NCBI GenBank assembly: GCA_022641775.1
Contig: JALCDS010000004.1
Location: 1 to 64,000 of the forward strand
Source of the DNA: Clostridiaceae bacterium
GTDB taxonomy: Bacteria > Cyanobacteriota > Vampirovibrionia > Gastranaerophilales > Gastranaerophilaceae
DNA: 64,000 nucleotides
Direction: 5' to 3'
This document shows, piece after piece, positions 45,027-54,687 of this stretch (position 1 is the stretch's first letter; the number at the start of each line of letters is the position of its first letter). Position numbers and translations under genes: made by a program. The notes under the pieces are model-generated. The model had not been told where the DNA came from. It saw nothing but the letters and a program-made list of their open reading frames with translations, and did no database searches.

Positions 45027-46906
45027 TAATTAATCTCCGATTTATATTTATTTTTCAATTTATCTCTTAATTGCATCTGAATTTTCAGCGCTTCGCTGTC
45101 ATCATCTGCATTTTTATATAAATTTCTAAAGTTTTCTTTTTCTTTATCCCGTCTACACTGATTTATTTTTAAAATATTTTCTGAAATCAAACTTTTAAAT
45201 TCATCAGCATCAAGATTTTGGAATGTATCCGAAATACTCATCATCTCTGTCAAAAGTCTTTGTATTTCAGGGTCTTGAACGAATTTTGTAAACAAATGTT
45301 CTGTCAATTCTTTCACATTATTTACGGTACATATTAATTTGTCAATTGTAGATTTTACATTTATTAACGTTTCGTTGGAAAACTTTGTGTCACCTATCAT
45401 TTCTTTGATTTCTTGAAACTTTAGAGGACAGTCGTTTACAAGAAACACGCTCAATAAATTTTTTTGCGCTTTTTCATAAACAGGTACATTTTTCTTAACA
45501 ATTCTTTCAACTCTTATTGGTTCAGGAACTTGTGAACTAACCAATTTTTTTATCTCCAAATATAGCGCGTCTTCTTTTATATCAAGCTCATTGGATATCA
45601 TTCTGACATATTCTGATTGAATAATTTCATTTTTTATTTCTTTTAAAATTGGAACAAGTCGCATTACCAATTTAGTTTTTTCAACAGGAGTTTTACATTC
45701 ATCTTTCTGTTTCAAAATACTATGGAGCTCAAAATCCAAATAAAGAGGAGCTTTTTCCATATATTTTTTATAACTTTCCGCCCCTGTAGTACGAATAAAT
45801 TCATCGGGGTCTTTGCCTTCAGGAGGTGCAATAACCCTTATTTCGCAAGCATATTTTTCATCATTTGTAGATAAATAACTTTCGTCAAACTGTTTTATAT
45901 TGCCCAATCCTTCAAAAGCCTCTTTAATAAGTCCGGCATTACGTTCAGTAGCCTTTTGTCCGGCGGAATCCGTATCAAATGATAAATAAATTCTTCTGGA
46001 TTGTGTATAACGGGACAAAAGTTTTATATGATCAGGTGTCAAAGATGTTCCGCATGATGCAACGGCATTTTTTATCCCGTTTGCTTGTGCAGAAATTACA
46101 TCAAAATACCCTTCCATCAAAATTACGCAATCATCTTCTTTTATTGAATCTTTTGCATAATAAAGTCCATATAGTAACCTGCTTTTATTATAAATCAATG
46201 AATCAGCAGAATTAAGATACTTGGGAGCTTGTTCCTTTTCAACGGCACGTGCACCAAAGGCTACTACATCACCAAACTCGTTTAATATAGGAATAATTAC
46301 ACGGTTTCTAAATCTGTCAATATAATTCCCTTCCTTGCTTTTCAAGATAAGTCCGGCTTTCTCCATAACTTCAGGTGAAAATTCATCTTTAAACTTGTCA
46401 TAAAAAGTTGTGTAAGACTTTGGCGCTACACCAAGCATATAAGTATCAATTACATCTTTTGTAATTCCGCGTTTTTCCAAATATTTGTTAACCGCAATGG
46501 TTTCTCGAGAAGTATCTTTTTTCAAACGCAAATTATAAAATTCGGCAGCCTTGGTACATGCTCTTATCATCTCCTCTTTGATTCCTTTTGAAGTATGTTC
46601 TGCATTCAAATTTTTAGGCATTTCAAGATGATATTTTTCAGCCAAATCTTTTATGACATCCATAAACTCTCTATTTTGAGTTTTCATGATAAAAGATATC
46701 GCGTCTCCGCCTTCCCCGCAGCCAAAGCATTTAAAAATTCCGCGTTCGGGATTTACAGAAAAAGAAGGTGTTTTTTCTTTATGAAACGGACACAAACCCC
46801 AATAGTGAGCGCCTTTTTTCTTCAAAATCACCTGTTCGGATACAACGTCTACAATATCCAATTTATCTTTTATTTGAGTTATTAATTCTTCCAGAGTATC
46901 AACCAT
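45026..46906 (-). CDS. dnaG: DNA primase
   Basis: A 626-residue primase that makes RNA primers at the replication fork. The zinc-binding domain is at the start ([31 protein letters not shown]), then the TOPRIM core ([35 protein letters not shown]), and a C-terminal helicase-binding region. ATG at 46906 has TAAACT with an extended TG 6 nt upstream and no ribosome-binding site, so it may be leaderless. It is coupled to rpoD. Confidence 0.96.
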   Translation of the reverse strand: MVDTLEELITQIKDKLDIVDVVSEQVILKKKGAHYWGLCPFHKEKTPSFSVNPERGIFKCFGCGEGGDAISFIMKTQNREFMDVIKDLAEKYHLEMPKNLNAEHTSKGIKEEMIRACTKAAEFYNLRLKKDTSRETIAVNKYLEKRGITKDVIDTYMLGVAPKSYTTFYDKFKDEFSPEVMEKAGLILKSKEGNYIDRFRNRVIIPILNEFGDVVAFGARAVEKEQAPKYLNSADSLIYNKSRLLYGLYYAKDSIKEDDCVILMEGYFDVISAQANGIKNAVASCGTSLTPDHIKLLSRYTQSRRIYLSFDTDSAGQKATERNAGLIKEAFEGLGNIKQFDESYLSTNDEKYACEIRVIAPPEGKDPDEFIRTTGAESYKKYMEKAPLYLDFELHSILKQKDECKTPVEKTKLVMRLVPILKEIKNEIIQSEYVRMISNELDIKEDALYLEIKKLVSSQVPEPIRVERIVKKNVPVYEKAQKNLLSVFLVNDCPLKFQEIKEMIGDTKFSNETLINVKSTIDKLICTVNNVKELTEHLFTKFVQDPEIQRLLTEMMSISDTFQNLDADEFKSLISENILKINQCRRDKEKENFRNLYKNADDDSEALKIQMQLRDKLKNKYKSEIN

Positions 46907-47025
46907 ACCCACAGTTTAACATGACAAAAAATTTAAGCAAAGATATTTTATCCATTAAACAAATGATTTTAAAAAATGCCTGAGTGGCTAGTATTCAAAT
47001 CTTCAAAAAATGTTACCATAAGTTT

Positions 47026-48435
47026 ATGCAGTGTTTATTTGAAGACCTAAAAAGTGAAAAAGTTGTTTTGGTAAACGATTTTAAAGCTTTAAAAAGCGTT
47101 AAAGATTTAAGCACCAAAAAATTATGTATAATTAAAACCGATTTTAGAAATTTAAAAAAGATAAAAATATTTTTCAAAAAATACCCAAACATGACAGTCT
47201 GGCTAACTTCAAATGAAATTTCAAGAAAAAACATTCTTGCTGCAAACATAAACGGATTTGAAAATGTAGTCCAGTATCCAATAGATCCTCAACTTGTAAG
47301 AAATTTTTTTGCAGAAAAAACGTCAACGGAAATGAAAGAACCTGACATTCATATTTCAACAGAAATAAAATCTGCCAAGGTTATGATAGTTGATGACAAC
47401 CCGATGAACATAGATTTGCTTACTGAAACATTAGCTTGTCCACAAATCAATTTGGTATCTTTTACAAAACCTATAGATAGTTTCAAAGCAATTGAATCAG
47501 AAGCTTTTGATTTATTTTTACTTGACGTTATGATGCCTGATATTTCAGGATTTGATTTGGCAAAAGTTATAAAAAAATCAAAACTTAATGCAAATACTCC
47601 GATAATGTTTATTTCAGCCCTTTCAGATTCACAAAATAAAATTAAAGGATACAATTTGGGTTCTTGTGCATATATTGAAAAGCCTTTTGATATAAATGTT
47701 TTGCGTTCACAAGTGTTTAATCTTTTAAAAACCAAAAGTCTACAGGATGCACTTTTCGACAAAAAAGAAACTTTCTTTGCAATGGTGACTCATGACTTAA
47801 AATCTCCTGTTAATGCAGAGATTACCGCCTTAGAATTTTTGCTTGAAAATCACAAAAATACAATGAACACTTTTCAAAATGAAATTATCGGAGATATTTT
47901 AGAAGCTGCAAAATATATGAAAAGTTTAGTTGATAATATTTTAAATAAATACAAATGCGACAACGGAGTTTTGAAAATTCATCCTCAAAAATTTTCACTT
48001 AATAATATAGTTATTCAATGTATTGAAGAAATGAAATATATTTTTGAAGACAGAGACCAAAATATCAAATATACCTGTGCTGTTCCAGATAGCAGCACAA
48101 TGATAGATTATATAGAGATGAAACGTGTAATTCATAACCTTATGGTAAACGCTTCAGAATATGCCACAAAAAGTTCTGAAATAGAAATAAAACTTGAAAA
48201 GGATAATCAAAATCTTGTTTTTTCAATAAAAAACAACGGAATGGGAATAAATTTAAAAAATCCGAATGAAATCTTTGAAAAATATGTAAGTTATGCACAA
48301 AAATACAAAAAAATCGGTACAGGATTGGGTTTGTACATTGCAAAACGGATAATTGAAGCCCATCAAGGCAAAATTTTTGTTGAAAGTAAAGTGAATGTCT
48401 TTACAAAAATCAGCTTCTCTCTTAAAAAATTTTAG
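47026..48435 (+). CDS. Receiver-histidine kinase hybrid protein
   Basis: A 469-residue protein. The N-terminal 100 residues look like a degenerate receiver (pseudo-REC). A true receiver follows (MIVDDNPMNIDLL, LFLLDVMMPDISGFD, YIEKPFD), then a HisKA helix with the phosphorylatable His in AMVTHDLKSPVNAE, and an HATPase domain with N, G1 and G2 boxes (NLMVNASEYA, IKNNGMGI, GTGLGLYIAKRIIEAHQG). It has no membrane segment, so it is a cytosolic kinase. ATG at 47026 has a TGTTACCAT box 6 nt upstream and no Shine-Dalgarno sequence. Its stop overlaps the fliI stop. Confidence 0.88.
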   Translation: MQCLFEDLKSEKVVLVNDFKALKSVKDLSTKKLCIIKTDFRNLKKIKIFFKKYPNMTVWLTSNEISRKNILAANINGFENVVQYPIDPQLVRNFFAEKTSTEMKEPDIHISTEIKSAKVMIVDDNPMNIDLLTETLACPQINLVSFTKPIDSFKAIESEAFDLFLLDVMMPDISGFDLAKVIKKSKLNANTPIMFISALSDSQNKIKGYNLGSCAYIEKPFDINVLRSQVFNLLKTKSLQDALFDKKETFFAMVTHDLKSPVNAEITALEFLLENHKNTMNTFQNEIIGDILEAAKYMKSLVDNILNKYKCDNGVLKIHPQKFSLNNIVIQCIEEMKYIFEDRDQNIKYTCAVPDSSTMIDYIEMKRVIHNLMVNASEYATKSSEIEIKLEKDNQNLVFSIKNNGMGINLKNPNEIFEKYVSYAQKYKKIGTGLGLYIAKRIIEAHQGKIFVESKVNVFTKISFSLKKF

Positions 48436-49778
48436 ATATCAACATCTTTCATCATATCAACAAGTGTTTGGATAGTAGTTTCCATACTTACACTATCAGA
48501 TGTGCGTTGCTGTAAAAATGCATTTACCTGAGGCATCATCTGGATTGCAATATCCAATTTCGGATTTGAACCCTGCTGATACATACCTACATCAATCAAA
48601 TCCTTATTTTCTCGATATAATGCCATAATTTTTCTCATCTTAGCCGCAGCTTCTTTATGTTCGGGAGTTGCAATAGCACTCATCAACCTGGAAATACTCC
48701 CCAACACATCAATTGCCGGATAATGGTTTGCTTCCGCAACCTTTCTTGATAAGAAAATGTGACCGTCTACAATACCACGAACTGTATCAACAATAGGGTC
48801 AGATATATCATCACCTTCCATCAAAACCGTATATAAAGCAGTAATTGAACCTTTTGGGCTATTTCCGGCACGTTCGAGAGCCTTTTGTAACCAAGAGAAT
48901 ATTGATGGAGGATAACCTTTCATCGTAGGCGGTTCACCGATTGACAAACCAACCTCACGACCTGCCATCGCACAACGAGTAATTGTATCTGTCATTAAGA
49001 AAACTTTTTTACCTTGATCTCTAAAATATTCGCAAACCGAAGTAGCTGTCAAAAGTGCTTTTTGACGTATCAATGGAGGTTTATCTCCCGTTGAACAAAC
49101 CAAAACAGAACGTTTCATACCTTCTTCACCAAGCGAATCTTCAACGAACTCTTTAACTTCTCTGCCACGTTCTCCAATCAATGCCATAACGTTTACATCT
49201 GCATCAGAATTTCTAGCAATCATACCTAATAGTGTACTTTTACCAACACCCGAACCGGCAAAAAGTCCCATACGCTGTCCGCAACCCAATGTCATACAAG
49301 CATCAATTGCCCTTACACCTGTTGAAAATTGCTCGGTAATAATAGGTCTTTCAAAAGGACCGGGCGGAGGTCCTTCAATCTGTCTCCATGTTGCACCTGT
49401 CGTATCAAGAGGTCTGTCATCAATAGGCTGCCCCATCGGATCTATCAATCTACCAAGCAAAAAATCACCAACAGGAATAGTAATCGGACGATAGGAAGTC
49501 GTTACAAGAGAACCTTGTCCAATACCTTCACCATCCAACAATAGCAACAATTGAGCAGCATCGCCTTTAAATGCAACAACTTCTGCAGGCTTTTGTTCTC
49601 CTGTATAAGTTTCTATGTAGCATAAATCCCCGATTTTCAAACCCGGCAATTTTACTTCAACCGTCAAACCTAATAATTTTGATACAGTACCTTTAAACTG
49701 AGTCAATTGAGTTTCGGCGAGTTTTTGTTTGATATTTGCCCTTATATAATCTAATTTTGAAGTATCCAAATCTTCCAT
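48432..49778 (-). CDS. fliI: FliI/SctN-type export ATPase
   Basis: A 448-residue ATPase of the flagellar/type III secretion family. Walker A is GSGVGKST (residues 175-182), and ALIGERGREVKEFVEDSLGE and the Walker B region VFLMTDTITRCAMAGREVGL follow. GEPPTMKGYPPSIFSWLQKA and the C-terminal helical domain separate it from F1-ATPase beta. It unfolds and delivers export substrates. No fliH, fliJ, flhB or other flagellar genes lie near it; only the FlhA_C-like gene 34 kb away is related. FliI and SctN cannot be told apart here. Confidence 0.92.
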   Translation of the reverse strand: MEDLDTSKLDYIRANIKQKLAETQLTQFKGTVSKLLGLTVEVKLPGLKIGDLCYIETYTGEQKPAEVVAFKGDAAQLLLLLDGEGIGQGSLVTTSYRPITIPVGDFLLGRLIDPMGQPIDDRPLDTTGATWRQIEGPPPGPFERPIITEQFSTGVRAIDACMTLGCGQRMGLFAGSGVGKSTLLGMIARNSDADVNVMALIGERGREVKEFVEDSLGEEGMKRSVLVCSTGDKPPLIRQKALLTATSVCEYFRDQGKKVFLMTDTITRCAMAGREVGLSIGEPPTMKGYPPSIFSWLQKALERAGNSPKGSITALYTVLMEGDDISDPIVDTVRGIVDGHIFLSRKVAEANHYPAIDVLGSISRLMSAIATPEHKEAAAKMRKIMALYRENKDLIDVGMYQQGSNPKLDIAIQMMPQVNAFLQQRTSDSVSMETTIQTLVDMMKDVDI

Positions 49779-49829
49779 AATTTTATTATAATTCCTTTTA
49801 AATTATTAGCAAAAATGTTAAGGCTAAAA

Positions 49830-50372
49830 TTACACAATATTTTTTACTGCAAGTCCGACCAAAATAATTCCGCCGGCAATTTCTAAATATTTCGACGGCA
49901 ATTTTTTAAATGAATTGCCTAACCAAAAGCCCGTTAAAGACATCAAAAAAGAAGCTATCCCAATCATAACGGCAGGCATTAATAATGTAGTTCCTGCAAA
50001 ACTCAAACTTCCGCCGGCAACAAGTGCATCTATACTCGTTGCAAACCCCATTGCCATAAGGCATCTAAAACCTATACAACAGATTTCTTCTTTTTCTTTT
50101 TCCGCAATTGCTTCAAATATAAATTTCAAACCTAAAATCAAAAATATCGTAAAAACAATCCATTTACTAAACGGAGCAAGATATGTTTTTATAGAATCTG
50201 CACCAACATAACCTATACAAGGCATTATCCCCTGAAACAAACCCATGGTAAGAGCAAGGGAAAGCGAATTTTTAACTCTCTGTTTATCAAAAATCAAACC
50301 TTGTGAAAATGATACGACAAGACAATCAATACCCATTGCTATACTCAAAAATATCAGTTCAACTAAGCTCAA
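49830..50372 (-). CDS. mntP: Manganese efflux pump MntP
   Basis: A 180-residue inner-membrane protein with six hydrophobic helices and the two family Asp motifs: AMGIDCLVVS (Asp16) in TM1 and GFATSIDALVAGGSLSF later. It exports Mn(II). It starts with TTG inside the end of the DUF4127 gene (14-nt overlap), so it is coupled to it. No yybP-ykoY manganese riboswitch is visible before the operon. Confidence 0.92.
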   Translation of the reverse strand: MSLVELIFLSIAMGIDCLVVSFSQGLIFDKQRVKNSLSLALTMGLFQGIMPCIGYVGADSIKTYLAPFSKWIVFTIFLILGLKFIFEAIAEKEKEEICCIGFRCLMAMGFATSIDALVAGGSLSFAGTTLLMPAVMIGIASFLMSLTGFWLGNSFKKLPSKYLEIAGGIILVGLAVKNIV

Positions 50373-51765
50373 CTTCTACCTCAAACAATCTTTTCCATGG
50401 AAATTTGTAACCGATGTTCATTTTATCACAACCAAGTTTTTTTTCAAAAGATTTCATCTTACTTTTGAGTTCGTTAATATCAGGATTTTTCAATTGTTGT
50501 CTTACGTTTGCCTGATATGCCCAATCATCTAAAAATCTTGTTAAAATGAGTTTTTCAAATGCTATTTTATTATAATTTTCAATAGAAAACTTAGCAATAG
50601 CACCTGCAATAAGACTTCCAAGAGTGTTGGCCGAAGTATTCCACGCCGAATAGCCTAAAAAATCAGGTAAATTAAATAGCTGTTCAGGCAAAAGCGCTTC
50701 AAACAAATTTTTAACAAAACTATTATCAGAGCCGTTAGCAAATCTTACATCTGCAATAATAAAAGGCTTTTGAGGGAGTTTTAAATTACCGTTATAACTT
50801 TCAGTATTTACCTTCATAACAATTTCGCCTTGATTTTTCTTAAAATTGTTCACTAACAAAATTATATCCGCATCAACTTCATCACTGACTTTACAACCTG
50901 CAAGTTCAATTTGACCTTTTACAGACTCTTCTATTGAAATATCCTCATAGTTTGAAATCAAATTTTTATATTCGGGTTCTAAAAATATAGGACATATTTT
51001 TATAGAGGTATTGGTAACATCTCCAATAGGAAGTTGTCTCCCTTTTGAAAGCAGTTGGGGAACAAGTGCATTTGACATTGCACGAGATAAAAGACTCAAC
51101 GGAATTTCATCTGCGCCTGTTTTCACAAAACCTCCCATTTGAGAGAGTGCTCGAGCTTCTTCAACGTTAAATCCGAATTCAGCACAATCATCTTTTGAAA
51201 ACACTAATGTATCAAAAATACCTGCTTTTTGCCATTTTAAATAAACTTTGTTGATTTCAAAATTACGTTTTCTTGTATCGATATAATCTTCTAAAATTTG
51301 AGGCGGAATATCAGTTTGAGGTGCAATTTTGTTTTTATCCGAAAGATAAGAATATTCAAAAATCTTTTTTCCGTATTTGTCCCAATATTGTTTTTCTTCC
51401 TGATTTACATTATTGTTAGAAATTCGCATAATACTTGAAAATGCATATATCTTGCAGCGTTTTTTTTCAAGCATTTCTTTTAACTTTTCAAGTTGAGGAT
51501 AAATTTCATCTAAAGTTTTTGTACTTCTACGAGAAGGAATAAGCCCGCCAAAAATTAGCGTATCCAGTGAAATAATCAAGGCATCAAGATTTTCCCAACT
51601 TTTTAAACAATCAAATAATGCATTTATATCCGCAATATTTTCTAAATCACCCAATAATTTTCTTTCTGGGATTAAAAGTTCAATATCCGGATTAATTTCT
51701 GATATTAATTTTGGAAGAGTATAACAGACAGGTCTGTTATCAATTGGTATAAATCCTATTCTCAT
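50359..51765 (-). CDS. DUF4127 family protein
   Basis: A 468-residue soluble protein. The N-terminus FIPIDNRPVCYTLPKLI, the middle LDALIISLDTLIFGGLIPSR and the region TGADEIPLSLLSR match DUF4127. The family has no known function; it looks enzyme-like with conserved Asp/Arg residues. TATAAT (51778-51773) lies 7 nt before the ATG with no Shine-Dalgarno sequence, so it may be leaderless. It is divergent from the menG-like gene and coupled to mntP. Confidence 0.82.
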   Translation of the reverse strand: MRIGFIPIDNRPVCYTLPKLISEINPDIELLIPERKLLGDLENIADINALFDCLKSWENLDALIISLDTLIFGGLIPSRRSTKTLDEIYPQLEKLKEMLEKKRCKIYAFSSIMRISNNNVNQEEKQYWDKYGKKIFEYSYLSDKNKIAPQTDIPPQILEDYIDTRKRNFEINKVYLKWQKAGIFDTLVFSKDDCAEFGFNVEEARALSQMGGFVKTGADEIPLSLLSRAMSNALVPQLLSKGRQLPIGDVTNTSIKICPIFLEPEYKNLISNYEDISIEESVKGQIELAGCKVSDEVDADIILLVNNFKKNQGEIVMKVNTESYNGNLKLPQKPFIIADVRFANGSDNSFVKNLFEALLPEQLFNLPDFLGYSAWNTSANTLGSLIAGAIAKFSIENYNKIAFEKLILTRFLDDWAYQANVRQQLKNPDINELKSKMKSFEKKLGCDKMNIGYKFPWKRLFEVEVELS

Positions 51766-51811
51766 AATTTATATTATATGTTATTATAAATTAAAGGCAA
51801 GATGTTATAAA

Positions 51812-52477
51812 ATGATAGATAAAAATCCTTTAAAAATCCGAAAAATGTTCGATGAAATTTCATCAAAATACAATTTTATGAATAATCTTATTTCCCTCGG
51901 GCTTCATAGAGTTATAAAACGGTGCGCAATCAATGAATTAGAAATCCCATACGGAGTTAAAATACTTGACTGCTGTACCGGAACCGGTGATATTCCTAAA
52001 CTTATAAAAGAGAAAAAACCGGAAGCTAAAATTACTGCAATAGACTTTTCTCCCAAAATGCTAAAAATTGCGAGAAAAAATGTAAAAGATGTTGAATTTA
52101 TTCAATCTGATTGCACATTTTTACCGTTTTATGATTCTGAATTCAGCATCATAACAATATTTTTTGGGCTAAGAAATATTGAAAAAAGACAGTCCGCAAT
52201 AGTAGAAATGAAACGAGTCTTAAAAACCGATGGCCAACTTTTACATCTGGATTTTGGTAAAAACAAAATCCCCGATTGCGTTTTCACGTTTGTTGTTTGG
52301 TTATGGGCAAAAATATTTATGAAAAATACTGATGCCTACGAATATTTACTAAATTCAAAAGAAGAATTTTTATCATCAGTAGATTTAATTAAAGAATTTG
52401 AACACAACGGTTTTAGATTAAAAAAAGAAAAGAAATTTTTATTTGGCACAATTGCAATGCAAATTTTTACAAAATAA
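51812..52477 (+). CDS. menG: UbiE/MenG-type C-methyltransferase
   Basis: A 221-residue class I methyltransferase. The start KIRKMFDEISSKYNFMNNLI matches the UbiE/MenG signature (FDxIAxxYDxMN), then ILDCCTGTGDIPKLI is the SAM loop and FFGLRNIEKRQSAI is the second UbiE motif. UbiE/MenG methylates demethylmenaquinone or demethoxyubiquinone. No other quinone genes are in the window, so the substrate is not proven. The ATG is preceded by AAAGG at a distance. Confidence 0.85.
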   Translation: MIDKNPLKIRKMFDEISSKYNFMNNLISLGLHRVIKRCAINELEIPYGVKILDCCTGTGDIPKLIKEKKPEAKITAIDFSPKMLKIARKNVKDVEFIQSDCTFLPFYDSEFSIITIFFGLRNIEKRQSAIVEMKRVLKTDGQLLHLDFGKNKIPDCVFTFVVWLWAKIFMKNTDAYEYLLNSKEEFLSSVDLIKEFEHNGFRLKKEKKFLFGTIAMQIFTK

Positions 52478-52564
52478 ACTTTGCCCAAAGAAATATTAAT
52501 ATATATGGTAATGAAAAATTTTATCAAAACGTTTATCTTTTGACATGAAGAAAGGAGTATCAAT

Positions 52565-53047
52565 ATGTCAACAGATTTAATGTTACGGGAGCCTGAATTG
52601 TATTTTGACAGTATTCATCAAGAATTGAACAACTTTTTAAGGGATACGTTTTTAACACAAGCATTTGCGAACCCTCTAAATATCAAAAAAATGGCAACAT
52701 GGCGTCCTGCAGTAGAAATCAAACAAAATGATAAAAATTACAAGGTAAAAGTTCAACTTCCGGGAGTCAAACCTGAGGATATAAATGTCGAAATGGATAA
52801 TGATTTCATGACGATAACCGCAGAAATTCAGGAAGAAACCGAAAAAAAATCGGAAGAAGAAACAAATGAAAAATACAACACATCAGAATTTCGATATGGC
52901 AAATATCAACGAACAATTTCGTTTGATAAACCGATAAAAACAGATGAGGCAAAAGCAACTTATAAAAACGGCCTTTTAACCATAATTATTCCAAAACAAA
53001 AATTTGAGAATAAAAAACATCATCAAATCGAAATAAAATCAGAATAA
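52565..53047 (+). CDS. Small heat shock protein (Hsp20)
   Basis: A 160-residue alpha-crystallin domain protein: WRPAVEIKQNDKNYKVKVQL, PGVKPEDINVEMDND and the C-terminal ATYKNGLLTIIIPKQK, which contains the GxLxxxxP motif. It is a holdase that binds unfolded proteins under stress. AAAGGAG precedes the ATG. It is monocistronic with a strong terminator. No CIRCE-type repeat was seen upstream. Confidence 0.95.
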   Translation: MSTDLMLREPELYFDSIHQELNNFLRDTFLTQAFANPLNIKKMATWRPAVEIKQNDKNYKVKVQLPGVKPEDINVEMDNDFMTITAEIQEETEKKSEEETNEKYNTSEFRYGKYQRTISFDKPIKTDEAKATYKNGLLTIIIPKQKFENKKHHQIEIKSE

Positions 53048-53084
53048 AAAAGAGGCGAATGCAAAATGCATTCGCCTCTTTTCA
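53046..53084. terminator. Bidirectional terminator hsp20 / DUF805
   Basis: AAAAGAGGCGAATGCA pairs with TGCATTCGCCTCTTTT around AAA; perfect 16-bp stem with A/T flanks on both strands. Confidence 0.92.
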
Positions 53085-53094
53085 AAACTATTTA

Positions 53095-53499
53095 TTAATA
53101 TAGTGGAGATGCAGGACCGAATTTGTTATCTTCATCTGTTCCAGGGAGACAACCAAACATAATAAATCCTACAATTGCAACAATTACATTTATTAGCGGA
53201 ATAAAATTACCTACAATAAATGCTACAAGATACCAACCGCTGATATTCAAATCATGCAATCTTCTTGCACTAAGACTTAACTGTGTCGGTAAAAATAAAA
53301 GCATTAATATAAAACTGATAACAGGACCTACTGTCATTGCATTCATATTACTTACCGCGCCGCCAATCATAGTAATCATTACGCCAAGGAATCCTGTCAA
53401 AAGCCCAACTGTAACACAGAAAATCCAAATTTCTTTTCTACAAGCTCTGCCTGTATAATTAAATGTGTTCTTAAATTCATGTCTCAATACATCAAACAT
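53095..53499 (-). CDS. DUF805 family membrane protein
   Basis: A 134-residue protein with about four hydrophobic helices. NTFNYTGRACRKEIWIFCV at the start, SLSARRLHDLNISGWYL in the middle and CLPGTDEDNKFGP at the end match DUF805, a common inner-membrane family of unknown function. ATG at 53499 follows AAAGGAG. Confidence 0.9.
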   Translation of the reverse strand: MFDVLRHEFKNTFNYTGRACRKEIWIFCVTVGLLTGFLGVMITMIGGAVSNMNAMTVGPVISFILMLLFLPTQLSLSARRLHDLNISGWYLVAFIVGNFIPLINVIVAIVGFIMFGCLPGTDEDNKFGPASPLY

Positions 53500-53568
53500 A
53501 TAATCTCCTTTCAAATAATAACTTTTTTAGTATAACACTTTTTTTTTATTTCCTATCATTATTTTGGA

Positions 53569-53608
53569 TGAAAAAAAGACTGTTTAAATATAAACAGTCT
53601 TTTTTTGA
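53569..53608. terminator. Terminator between DUF805 and rpsP
   Basis: AAAAAAAGACTGTTTA pairs with TAAACAGTCTTTTTTT; T-runs on both strands. On the minus strand it ends rpsP. Confidence 0.9.
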
Positions 53609-53628
53609 TTAAATTATGAAATTTTATC

Positions 53629-54003
53629 TTATTCAGCTTTTGCTTCTTCAGCAGGTGCTTCTTCAGCAGGAGCTTCAGCAGCTTGAGCTTTAGCTTCTTC
53701 TGCAGCTTTAGCTTTTGCTTGAGCTTTCTTTGAAAGTTTTACTGATTCAGGTTTTTTGTAGTTCAAAGAACCGTCTTCATTAGCGTTAGCAATTAAGAAT
53801 GCAACCATCTTAGTCGGTTGAGCACCTTTCTTAATCCAAGCCTTAGCACTTTCAACATCAAGTTTCATTGCTTTAGTTTTCGGATTGTAGTGACCTAATT
53901 CTTCAATAGGTTTGCCATCACGTTTTGAAGTTGAATTTACAACAACTACTCTGTATACAGGTTCTTTTTTAGCACCTAATCTTGTCAATCTTACTTTTAA
54001 CAT
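53629..54003 (-). CDS. rpsP: 30S ribosomal protein S16 with Ala/Glu/Lys tail
   Basis: A 124-residue protein; residues 1-85 are normal S16 (MLKVRLTRLGAKKEPVYRVV, IEELGHYNPKTK, KKGAQPTKMVAFLI). Residues 90-124 are a low-complexity Ala/Lys then Ala/Glu/Pro tail with an APAEE repeat. ATG at 54003 follows AAGGAAA. It is alone; rimM, trmD and rplS, which often follow rpsP, are not here. Confidence 0.97.
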   Translation of the reverse strand: MLKVRLTRLGAKKEPVYRVVVVNSTSKRDGKPIEELGHYNPKTKAMKLDVESAKAWIKKGAQPTKMVAFLIANANEDGSLNYKKPESVKLSKKAQAKAKAAEEAKAQAAEAPAEEAPAEEAKAE

Positions 54004-54210
54004 TTTTAATTTCCTTCTTTTAGTTTCTAACTTATCGAAATCCAAGCGCCGCTTCTCAAATTTCTGAACTTTAGGTTGAGGAAAACCTTAGTCCATCCAT
54101 ATAAAACCATAAATAAGCATAATAATCAAGCTAAACATTAAAAAAAATTACATTAATAATTTATATGTTTTTTCTGCTATAATATCCTTCGTATCTTAGG
54201 AAGTAATTTT

Positions 54211-54687
54211 ATGAAAGTAGAGGGACTTACCCCAAATATAAACCAATACATGCCAAAATCTGTCCGTTTTTTCTCGAAATATAGAAAAATGATGGGAGAG
54301 AGGCAAGATATCATCCTGAACGCAGTAGGGACAGGTGTTGTTGCGCCAATTTTTATAAATTATAACTCTCTTTCAAAATCAGATAAAAATACAAAAACAT
54401 ATTCCGCACTCCGTCAAACAGCAATGGCAATAATCGCTGTAGTTGTGCAAGCCGGAATTACAATTCCTATAGACAAATACATAGATAAAATGATTAAAAA
54501 AGGTCAATTGGGCGACAAATTCACTTTACAAAATCCTGAAAATATAAAAGCTTTCAGAAGAATCCTCCCGCTTGGCGTTGCCCTATTTACGATACCATTT
54601 TCTTGTTGGATTCTAAACAAAACTTATCCAAAATTTATGGACAAATTTTTTCCCAAAATATCAAATAATAAGGAGATTAAAAAATGA
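54211..54687 (+). CDS. Small membrane protein, unknown
   Basis: A 158-residue protein with three likely hydrophobic helices (NAVGTGVVAPIFINYNSL, AMAIIAVVVQAGITIPI, ILPLGVALFTIPFSCWIL) and basic ends. A TATAAT box about 30 nt upstream and AGGAAG precede the ATG. It overlaps the next gene by ATGA. The pattern is like the following protein (helix, then DK-rich loop, then helix), so they may be distant relatives. No family recognised. Confidence 0.7.
   Translation: MKVEGLTPNINQYMPKSVRFFSKYRKMMGERQDIILNAVGTGVVAPIFINYNSLSKSDKNTKTYSALRQTAMAIIAVVVQAGITIPIDKYIDKMIKKGQLGDKFTLQNPENIKAFRRILPLGVALFTIPFSCWILNKTYPKFMDKFFPKISNNKEIKK

Noticed and set aside
46965-47010. tRNA-like string TGCCTGAGTGGCTAGTATT
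   Set aside because: It resembles a tRNA 5' end and D-arm, but no anticodon arm, T-arm (GTTCRANNC) or acceptor pairing follows.
51766-51811. Manganese (yybP-ykoY) riboswitch for the DUF4127-mntP operon
   Set aside because: The divergent gap is only 46 nt and the transcript seems leaderless, so there is no room for the aptamer.
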